Source: Plantactinospora mayteni (GTDB taxonomy: Bacteria; Actinomycetota; Actinomycetes; Mycobacteriales; Micromonosporaceae). From it: 64,000 nucleotides of DNA. This document shows positions 41,277-49,744 of this stretch, piece by piece. A program made the translations under genes and the position numbers. The number at the start of each line of letters is the position of its first letter. Position 1 is the first letter of the stretch. The notes under the pieces are model-generated. The model was not told the origin of the DNA. It did not search any database and saw nothing but the letters and a program-made list of their open reading frames with translations. The stretch lies in NCBI RefSeq assembly GCF_016862935.1, contig NZ_BONX01000029.1:31592-95591 (forward strand), written 5' to 3'.

Positions 41277-44116
41277 ACACGGGACCAGCGGGCACGGAAT
41301 CGGCGGGCACAGGGCCGGTGAACACGGGATCGGCGGGTGCGGGACCGGTGCGGGGACAGGACGTTGTGGAGGGTGGTGGACCGGTGCCGAAGCGGGCCGA
41401 CGGACGACTGCCGGGGCCGTTGCGCCGGGCCCGGGTCTTCGCCGGCTACCTGGGGCTGCTCGGCGTACTCGGGCTGGTGGCGGCGCTGCTGGTGACCGGG
41501 GCGCCCCGGCTGGCGAACGAGTACGCCGACGACGGGATGCGGCACGACGTACGCGGCCTGCCGTACCAGGTCCGGGACGTGACCTTCACCGGCGGCCAGG
41601 AGGCGGTGCAGAGCCCGGACGCCCGGCTGGCCGCCGCCCAGCTCGACCAGTACCGGCAGAAGCTGCCCGGACCGCTGCCGACGCTGGTCGGCCAGCAGTG
41701 GTTCGCCGGCCGGATCGGCCCGAAGGACCTGGCCGTGGCCGGCGACGCGCCGTCGCTGCGCGGAAGCTGCCGACCGGAGCTGCAACTGCGCGGCCAGGCC
41801 GGCATCGAACGGGAGCTGCGGGTCGTCGAGGGACGCTGGCCGGCGCCCGGAGGCGGGGTCGAGGCGGCGCTGTCCCGGGAGGCCGCCCGGCTCCTCGGAC
41901 TGCGGGTCGGCAGCACCGTCGTGCTCAGCGGCGTGGGCTTCGCCCAGGGCTCCGTGCCGGTCCGGCTCGTCGGGGTGTACGACCCGATCGACCCGGCCGC
42001 GCCCGCCTGGGACGCGATCCGGATCGCCGAGGTGGCCTGCCCGAACCCGACCGACGGCACCACGTACCGGGCGGCGCTGCTGACCGACCTGACCGGGATC
42101 ACCACCGCCGCCCGGCAACTCGGGGTCAGCTACGAGTGGCGCTACCGGGTCGACGAGGAACGGATGACCACCGCCGACATCCCGGAGGTGCTGACCGCGC
42201 TGGCGGCGACCCGGCGTACCCCGCCGGCGCGCGGACTGGCGCCGGCGACCGGCCTGGACAGCGCCCTGACCAGGTTCGACGGTCAACTCCGTGCGGTGCG
42301 GGCGCTGCTCGCCGTGGTGCAGGCCGGCATCCTGGCCACCCTGCTCGGGCTGGTCGCCCTGGCCGCCGGGCTGGCGGTGCAGCGCCGCCGGGAGGAGTTC
42401 ACCCTGCTCCGGGCCCGCGGGGCGGCGGCCGTGGCGATCGGTGCCCGTACCCTGCGGGAGACCGTCGCGGTGCTGCCGCTCGCGGTGCTCGCCGGCTGGC
42501 TGCTCGGCCGGTTGGCGCCGGGTCGTCCGGCCGCCGCCGAACCGCTCGGGGTCGCGCTGGTGGTCGTCGGCACCACCCTGGCGATTCCGCTGCTGGCGAT
42601 GCTCGGCCAGCGCCGGGCGAGCTTCGTGGGCCGGCGGCGGGACCTGGTACGCCACCGCCCGTCGGTACGCCGGCTGACCGCCGAACTCTTCGTGCTGCTG
42701 CTCGCCGTCCTCGGAGTGGTACTGCTGCACCGGCGCGGGCTGAGCCAGGACAGCGGGGTCGACCCGTACCTGGTGTCGGTGCCGGTGCTGCTCGCCGTGG
42801 CCACCGCCCTGGTGGCGCTGCGGTTGGTGCCCTGGCCGCTGCGCCAACTCGGCCGGATCGCCGCCCGGGCCCGTACGGTGGTGCCGTTCGTCGGGCTGGC
42901 CAGGGCCGGCCGGGGCGCACCGGTGACCGTCGGGCCGCTGGCCGTGCTCGTCGTCGCGATCGCCATCGGGGTCTTCACCAGCGTGGTCACCAGCACCGTC
43001 GCCGAGGCCCGGGACCGGGTCACCGACCAGGAGATCGGCGCGGACGCCCGGGTCAGCGGCTCCTACGCCGACCGGTCCACCGCCGACCGGCTCGACGCGC
43101 TGCCCGGGGTGAACGCGGTCAGCCCGCTGGCGTACGAGGTGGGCCAGCCGTTGCGCTCGCCCACCCCGGACCTGCTCGGCGGGCGTGACCTCGGCCAGAC
43201 CCAGGTACTCGTGGTGGACGGCCCGTCGCTGGCCCGGGTACTGGCGGCCAGCGGCGTCGACGTCACCGTGCCGGAAGGGCTGGCCGCGCCAGGACGGATC
43301 GACGGTCCGGTGCCGGCGCTGGTCTCGCCGGAGGTGGCCGAGTCGGTCGGCGCCGGTGCGGTCACCGAGGTGCAGGGCCGGCGGTACGAGTTCCGGGTCG
43401 ACCGGGTGGCGTCCGGCTTCCCGGGGCTGGCAGCCGAGGTACGCCGGTTCGTCGTCCTGCCCTGGCAGGCGCTGCCGGTGCCGGAGTTCCAGCCGATCCG
43501 GCCCAACCAGTTCCTGGTGGCCGGGGACGGCTTCGCCACCGCCGAGCTGACCGCCACGGTCGACACCGCCCAGCGGGAGTACCTGGCGAAGGTTCTGGGG
43601 CAGCCGGTCGACCAGGTACGCCCGCACACGCCGGTCAGCGTCGCCACCTGGGCGGAGCACCGCCGGTCGCTGGAGCGCGGCGGCGTCAACCGGCTGCTCA
43701 GTTTCACCTTCGGCACCGGGGTGGCCGGGGCGACCGCGTTGGCACTGCTGGCGGTCGGTTTCGCCGTACTCGCCGAGGCACCGGGGCGGGGCCGGATGCT
43801 GTCCCGGTTGCGCACCATGGGGCTCTCCGGGCGCCAGGGCCGAGGGCTGCTCGTCTACGAACTCGTGCCGCTGCTCGGCGTCGCGGTGCTGGCCGGTGGG
43901 CTGGTCGGGGTGGCCCTGCCCCGGCTGCTCGGGCCGGCGCTGGGGTTGTCCGGGTTCACCGGCGGCCTGCCGGCCCGGATCCACCTGGACCCGCTGCTGG
44001 TGGTCGGCGTACTGGTGCTGGTGGTGGTGGCGCTGGTCGCCGCCCTCGCTGTCGAGAATCTGATCAACCGGCGGATGCGCCTCGGCGAGGTGCTCCGGCT
44101 CGGAGAGGAGAACTGA
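41273..44116 (+). CDS. FtsX-like ABC transporter permease, second
   Basis: A 947-residue partner of the preceding permease. After a Gly/Thr-rich N-terminus with duplicated NTGxAGxGP units, the first membrane helix (FAGYLGLLGVLGLVAALLVT) begins near residue 55. An FtsX block with LQAGILATLLGL-type helices and the cytoplasmic loop RREEFTLLRARGAAAVAIGA lies near 340-500, and a last block near 805-930. The GTG overlaps the upstream stop by four bases; a later GTG at about 41384 is an alternative. It ends with a TGATG overlap onto a 44-codon frame. Confidence 0.85.
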   Translation: MNTGPAGTESAGTGPVNTGSAGAGPVRGQDVVEGGGPVPKRADGRLPGPLRRARVFAGYLGLLGVLGLVAALLVTGAPRLANEYADDGMRHDVRGLPYQVRDVTFTGGQEAVQSPDARLAAAQLDQYRQKLPGPLPTLVGQQWFAGRIGPKDLAVAGDAPSLRGSCRPELQLRGQAGIERELRVVEGRWPAPGGGVEAALSREAARLLGLRVGSTVVLSGVGFAQGSVPVRLVGVYDPIDPAAPAWDAIRIAEVACPNPTDGTTYRAALLTDLTGITTAARQLGVSYEWRYRVDEERMTTADIPEVLTALAATRRTPPARGLAPATGLDSALTRFDGQLRAVRALLAVVQAGILATLLGLVALAAGLAVQRRREEFTLLRARGAAAVAIGARTLRETVAVLPLAVLAGWLLGRLAPGRPAAAEPLGVALVVVGTTLAIPLLAMLGQRRASFVGRRRDLVRHRPSVRRLTAELFVLLLAVLGVVLLHRRGLSQDSGVDPYLVSVPVLLAVATALVALRLVPWPLRQLGRIAARARTVVPFVGLARAGRGAPVTVGPLAVLVVAIAIGVFTSVVTSTVAEARDRVTDQEIGADARVSGSYADRSTADRLDALPGVNAVSPLAYEVGQPLRSPTPDLLGGRDLGQTQVLVVDGPSLARVLAASGVDVTVPEGLAAPGRIDGPVPALVSPEVAESVGAGAVTEVQGRRYEFRVDRVASGFPGLAAEVRRFVVLPWQALPVPEFQPIRPNQFLVAGDGFATAELTATVDTAQREYLAKVLGQPVDQVRPHTPVSVATWAEHRRSLERGGVNRLLSFTFGTGVAGATALALLAVGFAVLAEAPGRGRMLSRLRTMGLSGRQGRGLLVYELVPLLGVAVLAGGLVGVALPRLLGPALGLSGFTGGLPARIHLDPLLVVGVLVLVVVALVAALAVENLINRRMRLGEVLRLGEEN

Positions 44117-44250
44117 TGGCTCGTAGCGGGCACGGCAGCCGGCCAAGCGGGGACGGGAGCCGGCTGAGCGGGGACGGGAGCCGGGACGAGAGCAACGACG
44201 GGAGCCGGCTGAGCGGGAGCGGGAGCCGACGGAGAGGGGACGAGAACTGA
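44116..44250 (+). CDS. Possible small coupled protein of Ser/Arg/Gly repeats
   Basis: A 44-residue frame starting MARSGHGSRPSGDGSRLSGD. It consists of repeats of the type SRxSGDG with some Glu/Asn. Its start overlaps the permease stop (TGATG, 44114-44118) and its own stop overlaps the start of the ATPase gene in the same way (44248-44252). Both junctions share the sequence GAGAACTGATGGC. It may be a true relay peptide or only a repeat expansion of the junction that happens to be translated. No family is known. Confidence 0.4.
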   Translation: MARSGHGSRPSGDGSRLSGDGSRDESNDGSRLSGSGSRRRGDEN

Positions 44251-45233
44251 TGGCGAGTCCGACGACTACCGCTGCGGTACCCGATCTCGCCGTACTCCAG
44301 CGCAGGGCCGCGGAGCAGGCGGCGGCCCGGGCCGGCGGCGCGGACCGGCTGCGCGGACACATCGTCTGCGACGGGCTGGTCCGGATCTTCAAGACCGAGG
44401 GCGTGGAGGTGGTCGCGCTACAGGGGTTGGACCTGGTGGTCGACCGGGGCGAGCTGCTCGCCATCGTCGGCGCCTCCGGCTCGGGCAAGTCGACAGTGCT
44501 CAACATCCTCTCCGGGCTGGACGTGCCGACCGCCGGGATCGCCCGGGTGGCCGACTTCGACCTGCTGACCATGTCGCCGAAGCGCCGGCTGCGGTACCGC
44601 CGGCACACCGTCGGGTTCGTCTGGCAGCAGACCGCCCGCAACCTGCTGCCCTACCTGACCGCCCGGGAGAACGTGGAGCTGCCGATGCGGCTGGCCCGGG
44701 GCCTGCGGGGCCGGGCGGCCCGGAAACGGGCGACCGAGCTGCTGGAGATGGTCGGCGTCGGCTACTGCGCCGACCGCCGGCCGGACCAGATGAGCGGCGG
44801 CGAGCAGCAGCGCTGTGCGGTGGCGGTCGCGGTGGCCAACGACCCGGAGGTGCTCTTCGCCGACGAGCCGACCGGTGAGCTGGACGAGGCGACCGCCGCC
44901 GAGGTCTTCGGCGCGCTACGCACCATCAACGCCGAGCTGGGCGTCACCATCGTGGTGGTCACGCACGACCACGCCGTCTCGTCCCAGGTCCGCCGGACGG
45001 TCGCGATCCGCGACGGCCGGACCGCCTCCGAGGTACGCCGCTCCACCCGGCTCGGCGTCGACGGCGTCGAGGAGCTGGTCACCGAGGAGTACGCCCTGCT
45101 GGACCGGTCGGGCCGGATGCAGTTGCCGGCCGCCTTCGTGGACGCGCTGAGCCTGCGCGACCGGGTACGGCTCAACCTGGAGCCGGACCACGTGCAGGTC
45201 CGGTCCGGCGGCACCGGGGAGGCCGACCGGTGA
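44250..45233 (+). CDS. ABC transporter ATP-binding protein
   Basis: A 327-residue ATPase. Walker A is VGASGSGKST, the signature is QMSGGEQQRCAVAVAVAND, and Walker B is VLFADEPTGELDEATA with the H-loop in VVTHDHAVS. Residues about 250-327 form a C-terminal extension with AFVDALSLRDRVRLNLEPDH, absent from many LolD/MacB-type ATPases. It should power the FtsX-like permeases. ATG at 44250 overlaps the previous frame; the stop overlaps the next gene (45230-45233). Confidence 0.9.
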   Translation: MASPTTTAAVPDLAVLQRRAAEQAAARAGGADRLRGHIVCDGLVRIFKTEGVEVVALQGLDLVVDRGELLAIVGASGSGKSTVLNILSGLDVPTAGIARVADFDLLTMSPKRRLRYRRHTVGFVWQQTARNLLPYLTARENVELPMRLARGLRGRAARKRATELLEMVGVGYCADRRPDQMSGGEQQRCAVAVAVANDPEVLFADEPTGELDEATAAEVFGALRTINAELGVTIVVVTHDHAVSSQVRRTVAIRDGRTASEVRRSTRLGVDGVEELVTEEYALLDRSGRMQLPAAFVDALSLRDRVRLNLEPDHVQVRSGGTGEADR

Positions 45234-46000
45234 CGGACGGCGGGACGGGACGGGAAGCGGGCGGGAACGGCGAGAGGGGGCCGCTGGTGGCCGAGGAACT
45301 GGTCCGGGTCGAGGGGGTCGGGCGGGACTACGCCGCCGGCGACCGGGTGGTGCACGCGGTCCGGGAGGTCTCGTTCAGCGCCGCCCGGGGCGAGTTGGTG
45401 GCGATCCGGGGCCGGTCCGGCGCCGGCAAGACCACGCTACTCAACCTGGTCGGCGGCCTGGACCGGCCGAGCTACGGGCGGATCCACGTCGCCGGGCACG
45501 AGATCACCGCCGCCGGCAGCAACGAACTGCTGGAGCTGCGCCGCTCCACCATCGGCTTCGTCTTCCAGTCCTTCGGGCTGATCCCGATCCTGTCGGCGGC
45601 GGAGAACGTCGGCGTACCGCTGCGGCTGGCGAAGCGGCGCCGGGCCGAGCGGGAGGAGCGGGTGACGATGCTGCTCGAACTGGTCGGGCTGGGCGGCCAG
45701 GCGGCACAGCGCCCGTACGAGCTCTCCGGCGGCCAGCAGCAGCGGGTGGCGGTGGCCCGGGCGCTGGCGAACGATCCGGCGCTGCTGATCGCGGACGAGC
45801 CGACCGGTCAGCTCGACTCGGAGACGGGTCGTTCGATCATGGATCTGCTCCGCGCGCTGGTACACGCCCGGGGGATGACCGCGCTGGTGGCCACGCACGA
45901 CCCGACCCTGATCGACCTGGCGGACCGGGTCCTGACGCTGCGCGACGGCCGGCTGGTCGACGGGGCGGCTCTGGAAGAGGCGGCGCTGACCGGGAGCTGA
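45230..46000 (+). CDS. ABC transporter ATP-binding protein (MacB/LolD-like)
   Basis: A 256-residue ATPase: Walker A IRGRSGAGKTT, signature ELSGGQQQRVAVARALAND, Walker B LLIADEPTGQLDSETGR, H-loop VATHDPTL. A 25-residue Gly/Glu-rich start precedes the core. With the preceding ATPase it suggests either a heterodimeric motor or two exporters, one per permease. GTG at 45230 overlaps the previous stop by four bases. A large hairpin terminator follows 16 bases after the stop. Confidence 0.9.
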   Translation: MTDGGTGREAGGNGERGPLVAEELVRVEGVGRDYAAGDRVVHAVREVSFSAARGELVAIRGRSGAGKTTLLNLVGGLDRPSYGRIHVAGHEITAAGSNELLELRRSTIGFVFQSFGLIPILSAAENVGVPLRLAKRRRAEREERVTMLLELVGLGGQAAQRPYELSGGQQQRVAVARALANDPALLIADEPTGQLDSETGRSIMDLLRALVHARGMTALVATHDPTLIDLADRVLTLRDGRLVDGAALEEAALTGS

Positions 46001-46016
46001 CTCCCCGGACACATTT

Positions 46017-46056
46017 CAGGGGTGGGATTCGTACGCTCGTACGAGCCCCACCCCTG
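46017..46056. terminator. Bidirectional terminator between the ABC operon and bldC
   Basis: CAGGGGTGGG (46017-46026) pairs with CCCACCCCTG (46047-46056), and TCGTACG with CGTACGA inside it. It stands between convergent genes. Confidence 0.8.
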
Positions 46057-46080
46057 ATCAGGTCGTTCGGTTTTCGGGTC

Positions 46081-46290
46081 TCAGTCGCCCTGCCGCTGCT
46101 GGGGGATCTGGCCCTGCAACAGGGCACGAACCTCCGACTCGCGGTAGCGACGGTGCCCGCCCAGCGTTCTGATCGCGCTGAGCTTCCCCGCCTTGGCCCA
46201 CCGGGTCACGGTCTTCGGGTCGACACGGAACATCGACGCGACCTCTGCCGGCGTGAGTAGCGGCTCAGGTTCATGCGTACGCGATGCCAT
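46081..46290 (-). CDS. bldC: BldC-type MerR-like developmental regulator
   Basis: A 69-residue protein that is little more than one winged helix-turn-helix: LTPAEVASMFRVDPKTVTRW then AKAGKLSAIRTLGGHRRYRE. This is the BldC pattern, a small MerR-related protein that binds DNA cooperatively and controls the timing of development and antibiotic genes in Streptomyces. The acidic/Gln-rich tail ends QQRQGD. The ATG at 46290 has AGGAG upstream on the minus strand. The neighbourhood (unknown gene, valine dehydrogenase, DUF3073, purM, purF) matches that of bldC in Streptomyces as I remember it. Confidence 0.92.
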   Translation of the reverse strand: MASRTHEPEPLLTPAEVASMFRVDPKTVTRWAKAGKLSAIRTLGGHRRYRESEVRALLQGQIPQQRQGD

Positions 46291-46480
46291 CGGTCACTCC
46301 TCCACAGGTGCCTATAGACATCGGCCGGGGTCCCGCCGGCCGACGCGTCTCCCATGGTCCGGCTAGTCCCCGATGTCCGACATGGGCCGAACGGCCGAAG
46401 GTCCCTGGATGGACGGATGAACAATGACCGATATATGGGCCTTTTTTATGCCAGAAAAAGACTTAACCGGACGGCCGATT

Positions 46481-46510
46481 GCCCCTCGTAACGCCGATAT
46501 TACGAGGGGC
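46481..46510 (-). terminator. Terminator of the 279-residue gene
   Basis: GCCCCTCGTAA (46481-46491) and TTACGAGGGGC (46500-46510) form a perfect 11-bp stem with an 8-base loop, 46 bases after the stop of the minus-strand gene. The flanks (46430-46470) are AT-rich and probably hold the bldC promoter. Confidence 0.7.
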
Positions 46511-46555
46511 ATTCAGCTGTGTGCGCTCCCAATGGGCCCTGAGCCGCATTGTTCG

Positions 46556-47395
46556 CTAATTGCAACGCTCCAGTAACTGGACCGCCCGCCAGCGCGCCAC
46601 CAGCTTCTCGTACGCCTCGGTGGCCGCGTCCGCGTCGCCCTTCGACAGTCCGGCCAGCCCGGCCGCGACCAGTTCCGGGGAGTCGTCGGCGGCCAGCGTC
46701 TCGTCCGGGAGCAGGTCGACCAGCCCGCCGTAGTCCAGCTCCACCACCGACCGGGGGTGAAACTCCTCCAGCCACCGGGCGCCCTCCTCGACCGCCTCGG
46801 TGATCGGCGCGTCCCCGACCGACTTGCGCAGCACCGACAGGCCCCGGGAGGCCCGCCGCCGGGCCTTGGAGATCTCGGTGCGGTAGCGCAGCACCCGCCG
46901 GTCCGGCCGGGTGGTCAGCTCCCGCTCCTCCGGGTCGACGAAGACGAACCAGCGCAGCGGCACCCCCCAGGTGGCGATCTGCTCGTGCAGCCTCGGCACC
47001 CCGTGCTCCAGCACCCGCGCCCCGCTGCGCCAGTCCTCCACCACCGCCTTCGCCTGGCCGGCCAGCACCGGTGGGACGAACGCGTCGGCCAACACCGGGG
47101 GTACGCCGTCCCGGGCGCTCAGCGCCGCCTCGGCGACCCGTACGCGCAGGTTCCAGGGGCAGACCAGCAGCGTGTCGTCAGCCTCCAGGACGTACGCCTC
47201 CTCGGGCAGGTCGGGCAGCCGGGTCCAGCCGGCACCGAGCGCCTCGATCACCGCCGTCCGCTGCCGTACCGGCCCCTCCAGCGGGGCCACCGCCCTGCCC
47301 TCCTTGACGTACCGACGCCAGAAGAGCTGCCGGTCCCGGTCGAAGGCGGTCAACGGTTCGTACACCCGCAGGTAGGAAGCGAAGAGCGACGGCAC
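46556..47395 (-). CDS. Conserved actinobacterial protein of unknown function
   Basis: A 279-residue soluble protein starting [20 protein letters not shown] at GTG 47395. It contains [17 protein letters not shown] sequence, [21 protein letters not shown], and an Arg-rich helix [20 protein letters not shown]. There is no signal or membrane segment. I do not recognise a catalytic motif. Its place between bldC and valine dehydrogenase is conserved in actinomycetes as far as I recall. The frame stays open upstream through valine dehydrogenase antisense, but that part is not coding. Confidence 0.75.
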   Translation of the reverse strand: MPSLFASYLRVYEPLTAFDRDRQLFWRRYVKEGRAVAPLEGPVRQRTAVIEALGAGWTRLPDLPEEAYVLEADDTLLVCPWNLRVRVAEAALSARDGVPPVLADAFVPPVLAGQAKAVVEDWRSGARVLEHGVPRLHEQIATWGVPLRWFVFVDPEERELTTRPDRRVLRYRTEISKARRRASRGLSVLRKSVGDAPITEAVEEGARWLEEFHPRSVVELDYGGLVDLLPDETLAADDSPELVAAGLAGLSKGDADAATEAYEKLVARWRAVQLLERCN

Positions 47396-47671
47396 GGCGC
47401 GATCCTCCCACGAAACGAGAGTGGACTGTCTCCAGGATGTCCGATGAACCTTCTTCAAGCTTCCCCTGGATGCATCGTGACCGCAGGTGAGGGTCGGGTG
47501 CGGGCACCGCGCCGGCCAGCCGGAAAAAGATCCCACCGGCACTGGCCGCGATCCACCCTCGGGCCGATCGCGATTAGGCTCGGAGCAGGCCGGCACCATC
47601 CCCCGCCGGCACGCCGGGAGCCCCCTCCCGCCCGCATCCCACGAGGATGCCCACCTGATCAGGAGCGAGAC

Positions 47672-48754
47672 ATGGACGTATTCGCCAGTACCGACGGTCC
47701 GGAATCCGACGGCCACGAGCAGGTCGTGTTCTGCCAGGACAAGCAGACCGGGCTCAAGGCGATCATCGCCATCTACTCGACCGCGCTCGGCCCGGCGCTC
47801 GGCGGTACCCGGTTCTACCCGTACGCCACCGAGGCCGAGGCGCTGCACGACGTGCTCGACCTGTCCCGTGGCATGGCGTACAAGAACGCGCTCGCCGGGC
47901 TGGACCTGGGCGGCGGCAAGGCGGTCATCTGGGGCGACCCGGAGCGGATCAAGACCGAGCCGCTGCTGCGGGCGTACGGCCGCTTCGTCGAATCGCTGAA
48001 CGGCCGCTACTACACCGCCTGCGACGTCGGCACCTACGTCGCCGACATGGACCTGGTCGCCCGGGAGACCCGCTTCGTGACCGGCCGCAGCGTCGAGCAC
48101 GGCGGAGCCGGTGACTCGTCGGTGCTGACCGCCTGGGGCGTCTTCCAGGGGATGCGGGCCGCCGCCGAGCACACCTGGGGGGCGCCGACCCTGGCCGGGC
48201 GCCGGGTCGGGGTGTCCGGGCTCGGCAAGGTCGGCAAGCACCTGACCGGCCACCTGATCGACGACGGCGCCTCGGTGGTGGCGACCGACGTGAGCGAACG
48301 GGCGCTGGCCTGGGTCCGGCAGGCCCATCCGCAGGTCGACGTGGTCGCCGACACCCAGGCCCTGATCACCTCCGACATCGACGTGTACGCCCCCTGCGCC
48401 CTCGGCGGCGCCCTGGACGACGACACCGTGCCGGCGCTGCGCGCCTCGGTGGTGGTCGGTGCGGCCAACAACCAGCTCGCGCACCCGGGCATCGAGAAGC
48501 TGCTCGCTGACCGGGGCGTGCTGTACGCCCCCGACTACGTGGTCAACGCGGGCGGGGTGATCCAGGTCGCCGACGAGATCGAGGGCTTCAACTTCGAGCG
48601 GGCCAAGCTGCGGGCCACCCGGATCTTCGACACCACCCGGGAGATCCTGCGGCTGGCCGACGCCGAGGGAGTACCGCCGGCAGTCGCCGCCGACCGGCTC
48701 GCCGAGCGCCGGATGGCCGAGGTCGGCCGGCTGCGTACCATCCACCTGCGCTGA
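47672..48754 (+). CDS. vdh: Valine (Leu/Val/Phe) dehydrogenase
   Basis: A 360-residue NAD-dependent amino acid dehydrogenase. The substrate domain has [16 protein letters not shown], and the active-site Lys region is [20 protein letters not shown]. The NAD domain shows [19 protein letters not shown], a Rossmann motif. It interconverts branched-chain amino acids and 2-keto acids, supplying precursors for fatty acid and polyketide starters. ATG at 47672 is preceded by AGGAG. It is divergent from the 279-residue gene. Confidence 0.92.
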   Translation: MDVFASTDGPESDGHEQVVFCQDKQTGLKAIIAIYSTALGPALGGTRFYPYATEAEALHDVLDLSRGMAYKNALAGLDLGGGKAVIWGDPERIKTEPLLRAYGRFVESLNGRYYTACDVGTYVADMDLVARETRFVTGRSVEHGGAGDSSVLTAWGVFQGMRAAAEHTWGAPTLAGRRVGVSGLGKVGKHLTGHLIDDGASVVATDVSERALAWVRQAHPQVDVVADTQALITSDIDVYAPCALGGALDDDTVPALRASVVVGAANNQLAHPGIEKLLADRGVLYAPDYVVNAGGVIQVADEIEGFNFERAKLRATRIFDTTREILRLADAEGVPPAVAADRLAERRMAEVGRLRTIHLR

Positions 48755-49096
48755 CAGGTCTCCGTCCCCGGGGCGGGGCCGATTGGCGGGTACCGGCTCT
48801 GCGCCCCGGCCGGGACGGACCTCCGGTCGATTGCCGGGTAATCAGGCAGAAAGTACGCTGTACTGGACTGATGGGTCTGGAGGCCGCAAACAAGTCACGG
48901 CCGGGACAGGGTGGCACTCCTTACTGAGTAGAATGGGACCGCCCGTCGATGTCCGCGCGACGCGCGGGCACGGGCGGTGGTAACCCGAGGTGCCGAACCG
49001 GGGCATCCCCATGTACCGTAAGAGCCACGAGAGATGCCTGACGTCATCGGGGCCCGCCTTCGGGCTGCCCCGAATTCTGTGCGAGGGGGTCGAGCC
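48755..49096. other. Upstream region of the DUF3073 gene
   Basis: This 342-base stretch has a TAGAAT -10-like hexamer at 48929-48934, then a hairpin at 48938-48978 and a long leader to the ATG at 49097. No clear -35 box is seen. No gene is supported here. Confidence 0.5.
48938..48978 (+). promoter_or_regulatory. Hairpin at the 5' end of the DUF3073 leader
   Basis: ACCGCCCGT (48938-48946) and ACGGGCGGT (48970-48978) pair, with an inner CCGCG/CGCGG stem. It starts just after the putative transcription start, so the mRNA would carry a 5' stem-loop and a leader of about 155 bases. Confidence 0.45.
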
Positions 49097-49312
49097 ATGG
49101 GGCGCGGCCGTGCTAAGGCCAAGCAGACTAAGGTCGCCCGGGAGTTGAAGTACCACTCCCCGAACACCGACCTCGCCGCCTTGCAGCGAGAACTCGGCGG
49201 CAGCCGCAAGTCGGACCACGACTTCGACGACGACTACAAAGAGTATGTCGACGACGATGACGAGGATCACGACGCGGACGACGACCGCGGTAACTGGTCG
49301 TCGACCCGCTGA
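49097..49312 (+). CDS. DUF3073 family protein
   Basis: A 71-residue protein beginning MGRGRAKAKQTKVARELKYH, then SPNTDLAALQRELGG, and an acidic tail of alternating Asp/Glu. This is the DUF3073 pattern, an actinobacterial family of unknown function, basic at the start and very acidic at the end. ATG at 49097 has GAGGGGGT upstream. The position beside vdh and purM is the same as in Streptomyces as I recall. It ends in a hairpin terminator. Confidence 0.9.
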   Translation: MGRGRAKAKQTKVARELKYHSPNTDLAALQRELGGSRKSDHDFDDDYKEYVDDDDEDHDADDDRGNWSSTR

Positions 49313-49327
49313 CCTCTGGTCACATCT

Positions 49328-49352
49328 GAGCACGCGGTAACACCGCGTGCTC
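49328..49352 (+). terminator. Terminator of the DUF3073 gene
   Basis: GAGCACGCGGT (49328-49338) pairs with ACCGCGTGCTC (49342-49352) around AAC, a perfect 11-bp stem 15 bases after the stop. Confidence 0.8.
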
Positions 49353-49401
49353 ACGCGTGTCCGAGTGCCTGCGGGCCGTACCGCCGATCGGGACGCCAAC
49401 C

Positions 49402-49457
49402 GGTAAGGACCTGCCGGGGTCGGAGCCTGTCTCCGGCCCCGTCGGCAGGTCCTTACC
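49402..49457. terminator. Large hairpin between DUF3073 and RiPP genes
   Basis: A 15-base arm at 49402-49416 pairs perfectly with 49443-49457; the loop itself can pair further (GGGTCGGAG with CTCCGGCCC). It likely terminates the minus-strand RiPP transcript and insulates the cassette. Confidence 0.8.
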
Positions 49458-49504
49458 GCTGGTCGTGACCGGTCGTCCGGCGCAGGTAAGGGCTTGTCCT
49501 CGGC

Positions 49505-49744
49505 TCAGCGCGGACGGTTGTTCCAGTTGTAGAACGTCGGGATGTTCTCGAAGTGGTTCCAGGCGCAGACCGCGCTCGCACCGTCCCCGCCGGTCGCCAC
49601 CTCGGCCCGGAGCCGTCGCGCCTCCGCCGCCTCCCGCAGCAGGGTGGTGAGCCCGGCCCGAGCGCCCAGGACCCGGGCGGCCACCGGATCGTGCGGTCCG
49701 GCCTCGCCGGGCTCAGGCGGCCGTTGGCTCGTGGTCTCGGGCAT
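49505..49744 (-). CDS. RiPP precursor peptide, multi-cyclophane type (AmcA-like)
   Basis: A 79-residue peptide. Residues 1-55 are a leader with a helix (RVLGARAGLTTLLREAAEA). The core is WNHFENIPTFYNWNNRPR at 62-79, densely aromatic and Asn-rich. It can be cut into triplets Trp62-Asn-His, Phe65-Glu-Asn, Phe71-Tyr-Asn and Trp74-Asn-Asn; three end in Asn, the kind of aromatic-X-Asn sequence that radical SAM enzymes crosslink into cyclophanes. The gene overlaps the maturase by 32 bases. AmcA is my best match, from memory. No peptidase or exporter is adjacent. Confidence 0.7.
   Translation of the reverse strand: MPETTSQRPPEPGEAGPHDPVAARVLGARAGLTTLLREAAEARRLRAEVATGGDGASAVCAWNHFENIPTFYNWNNRPR

Noticed and set aside
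37949..44116. A 2055-codon open frame over both FtsX-like genes
   Set aside because: The part before 41273 overlaps the first permease in another frame; its Arg/Gly/Pro-rich product has no domain. Only the part from 41273 is the second permease.
40493..44641. A 1382-codon minus-strand frame opposite the permeases
   Set aside because: It mirrors the codon bias of the real genes and has no recognisable domain.
47396..48745. An upstream extension of the 279-residue gene across vdh antisense
   Set aside because: The family sequence begins at GTG 47395; the extra part is antisense to valine dehydrogenase.
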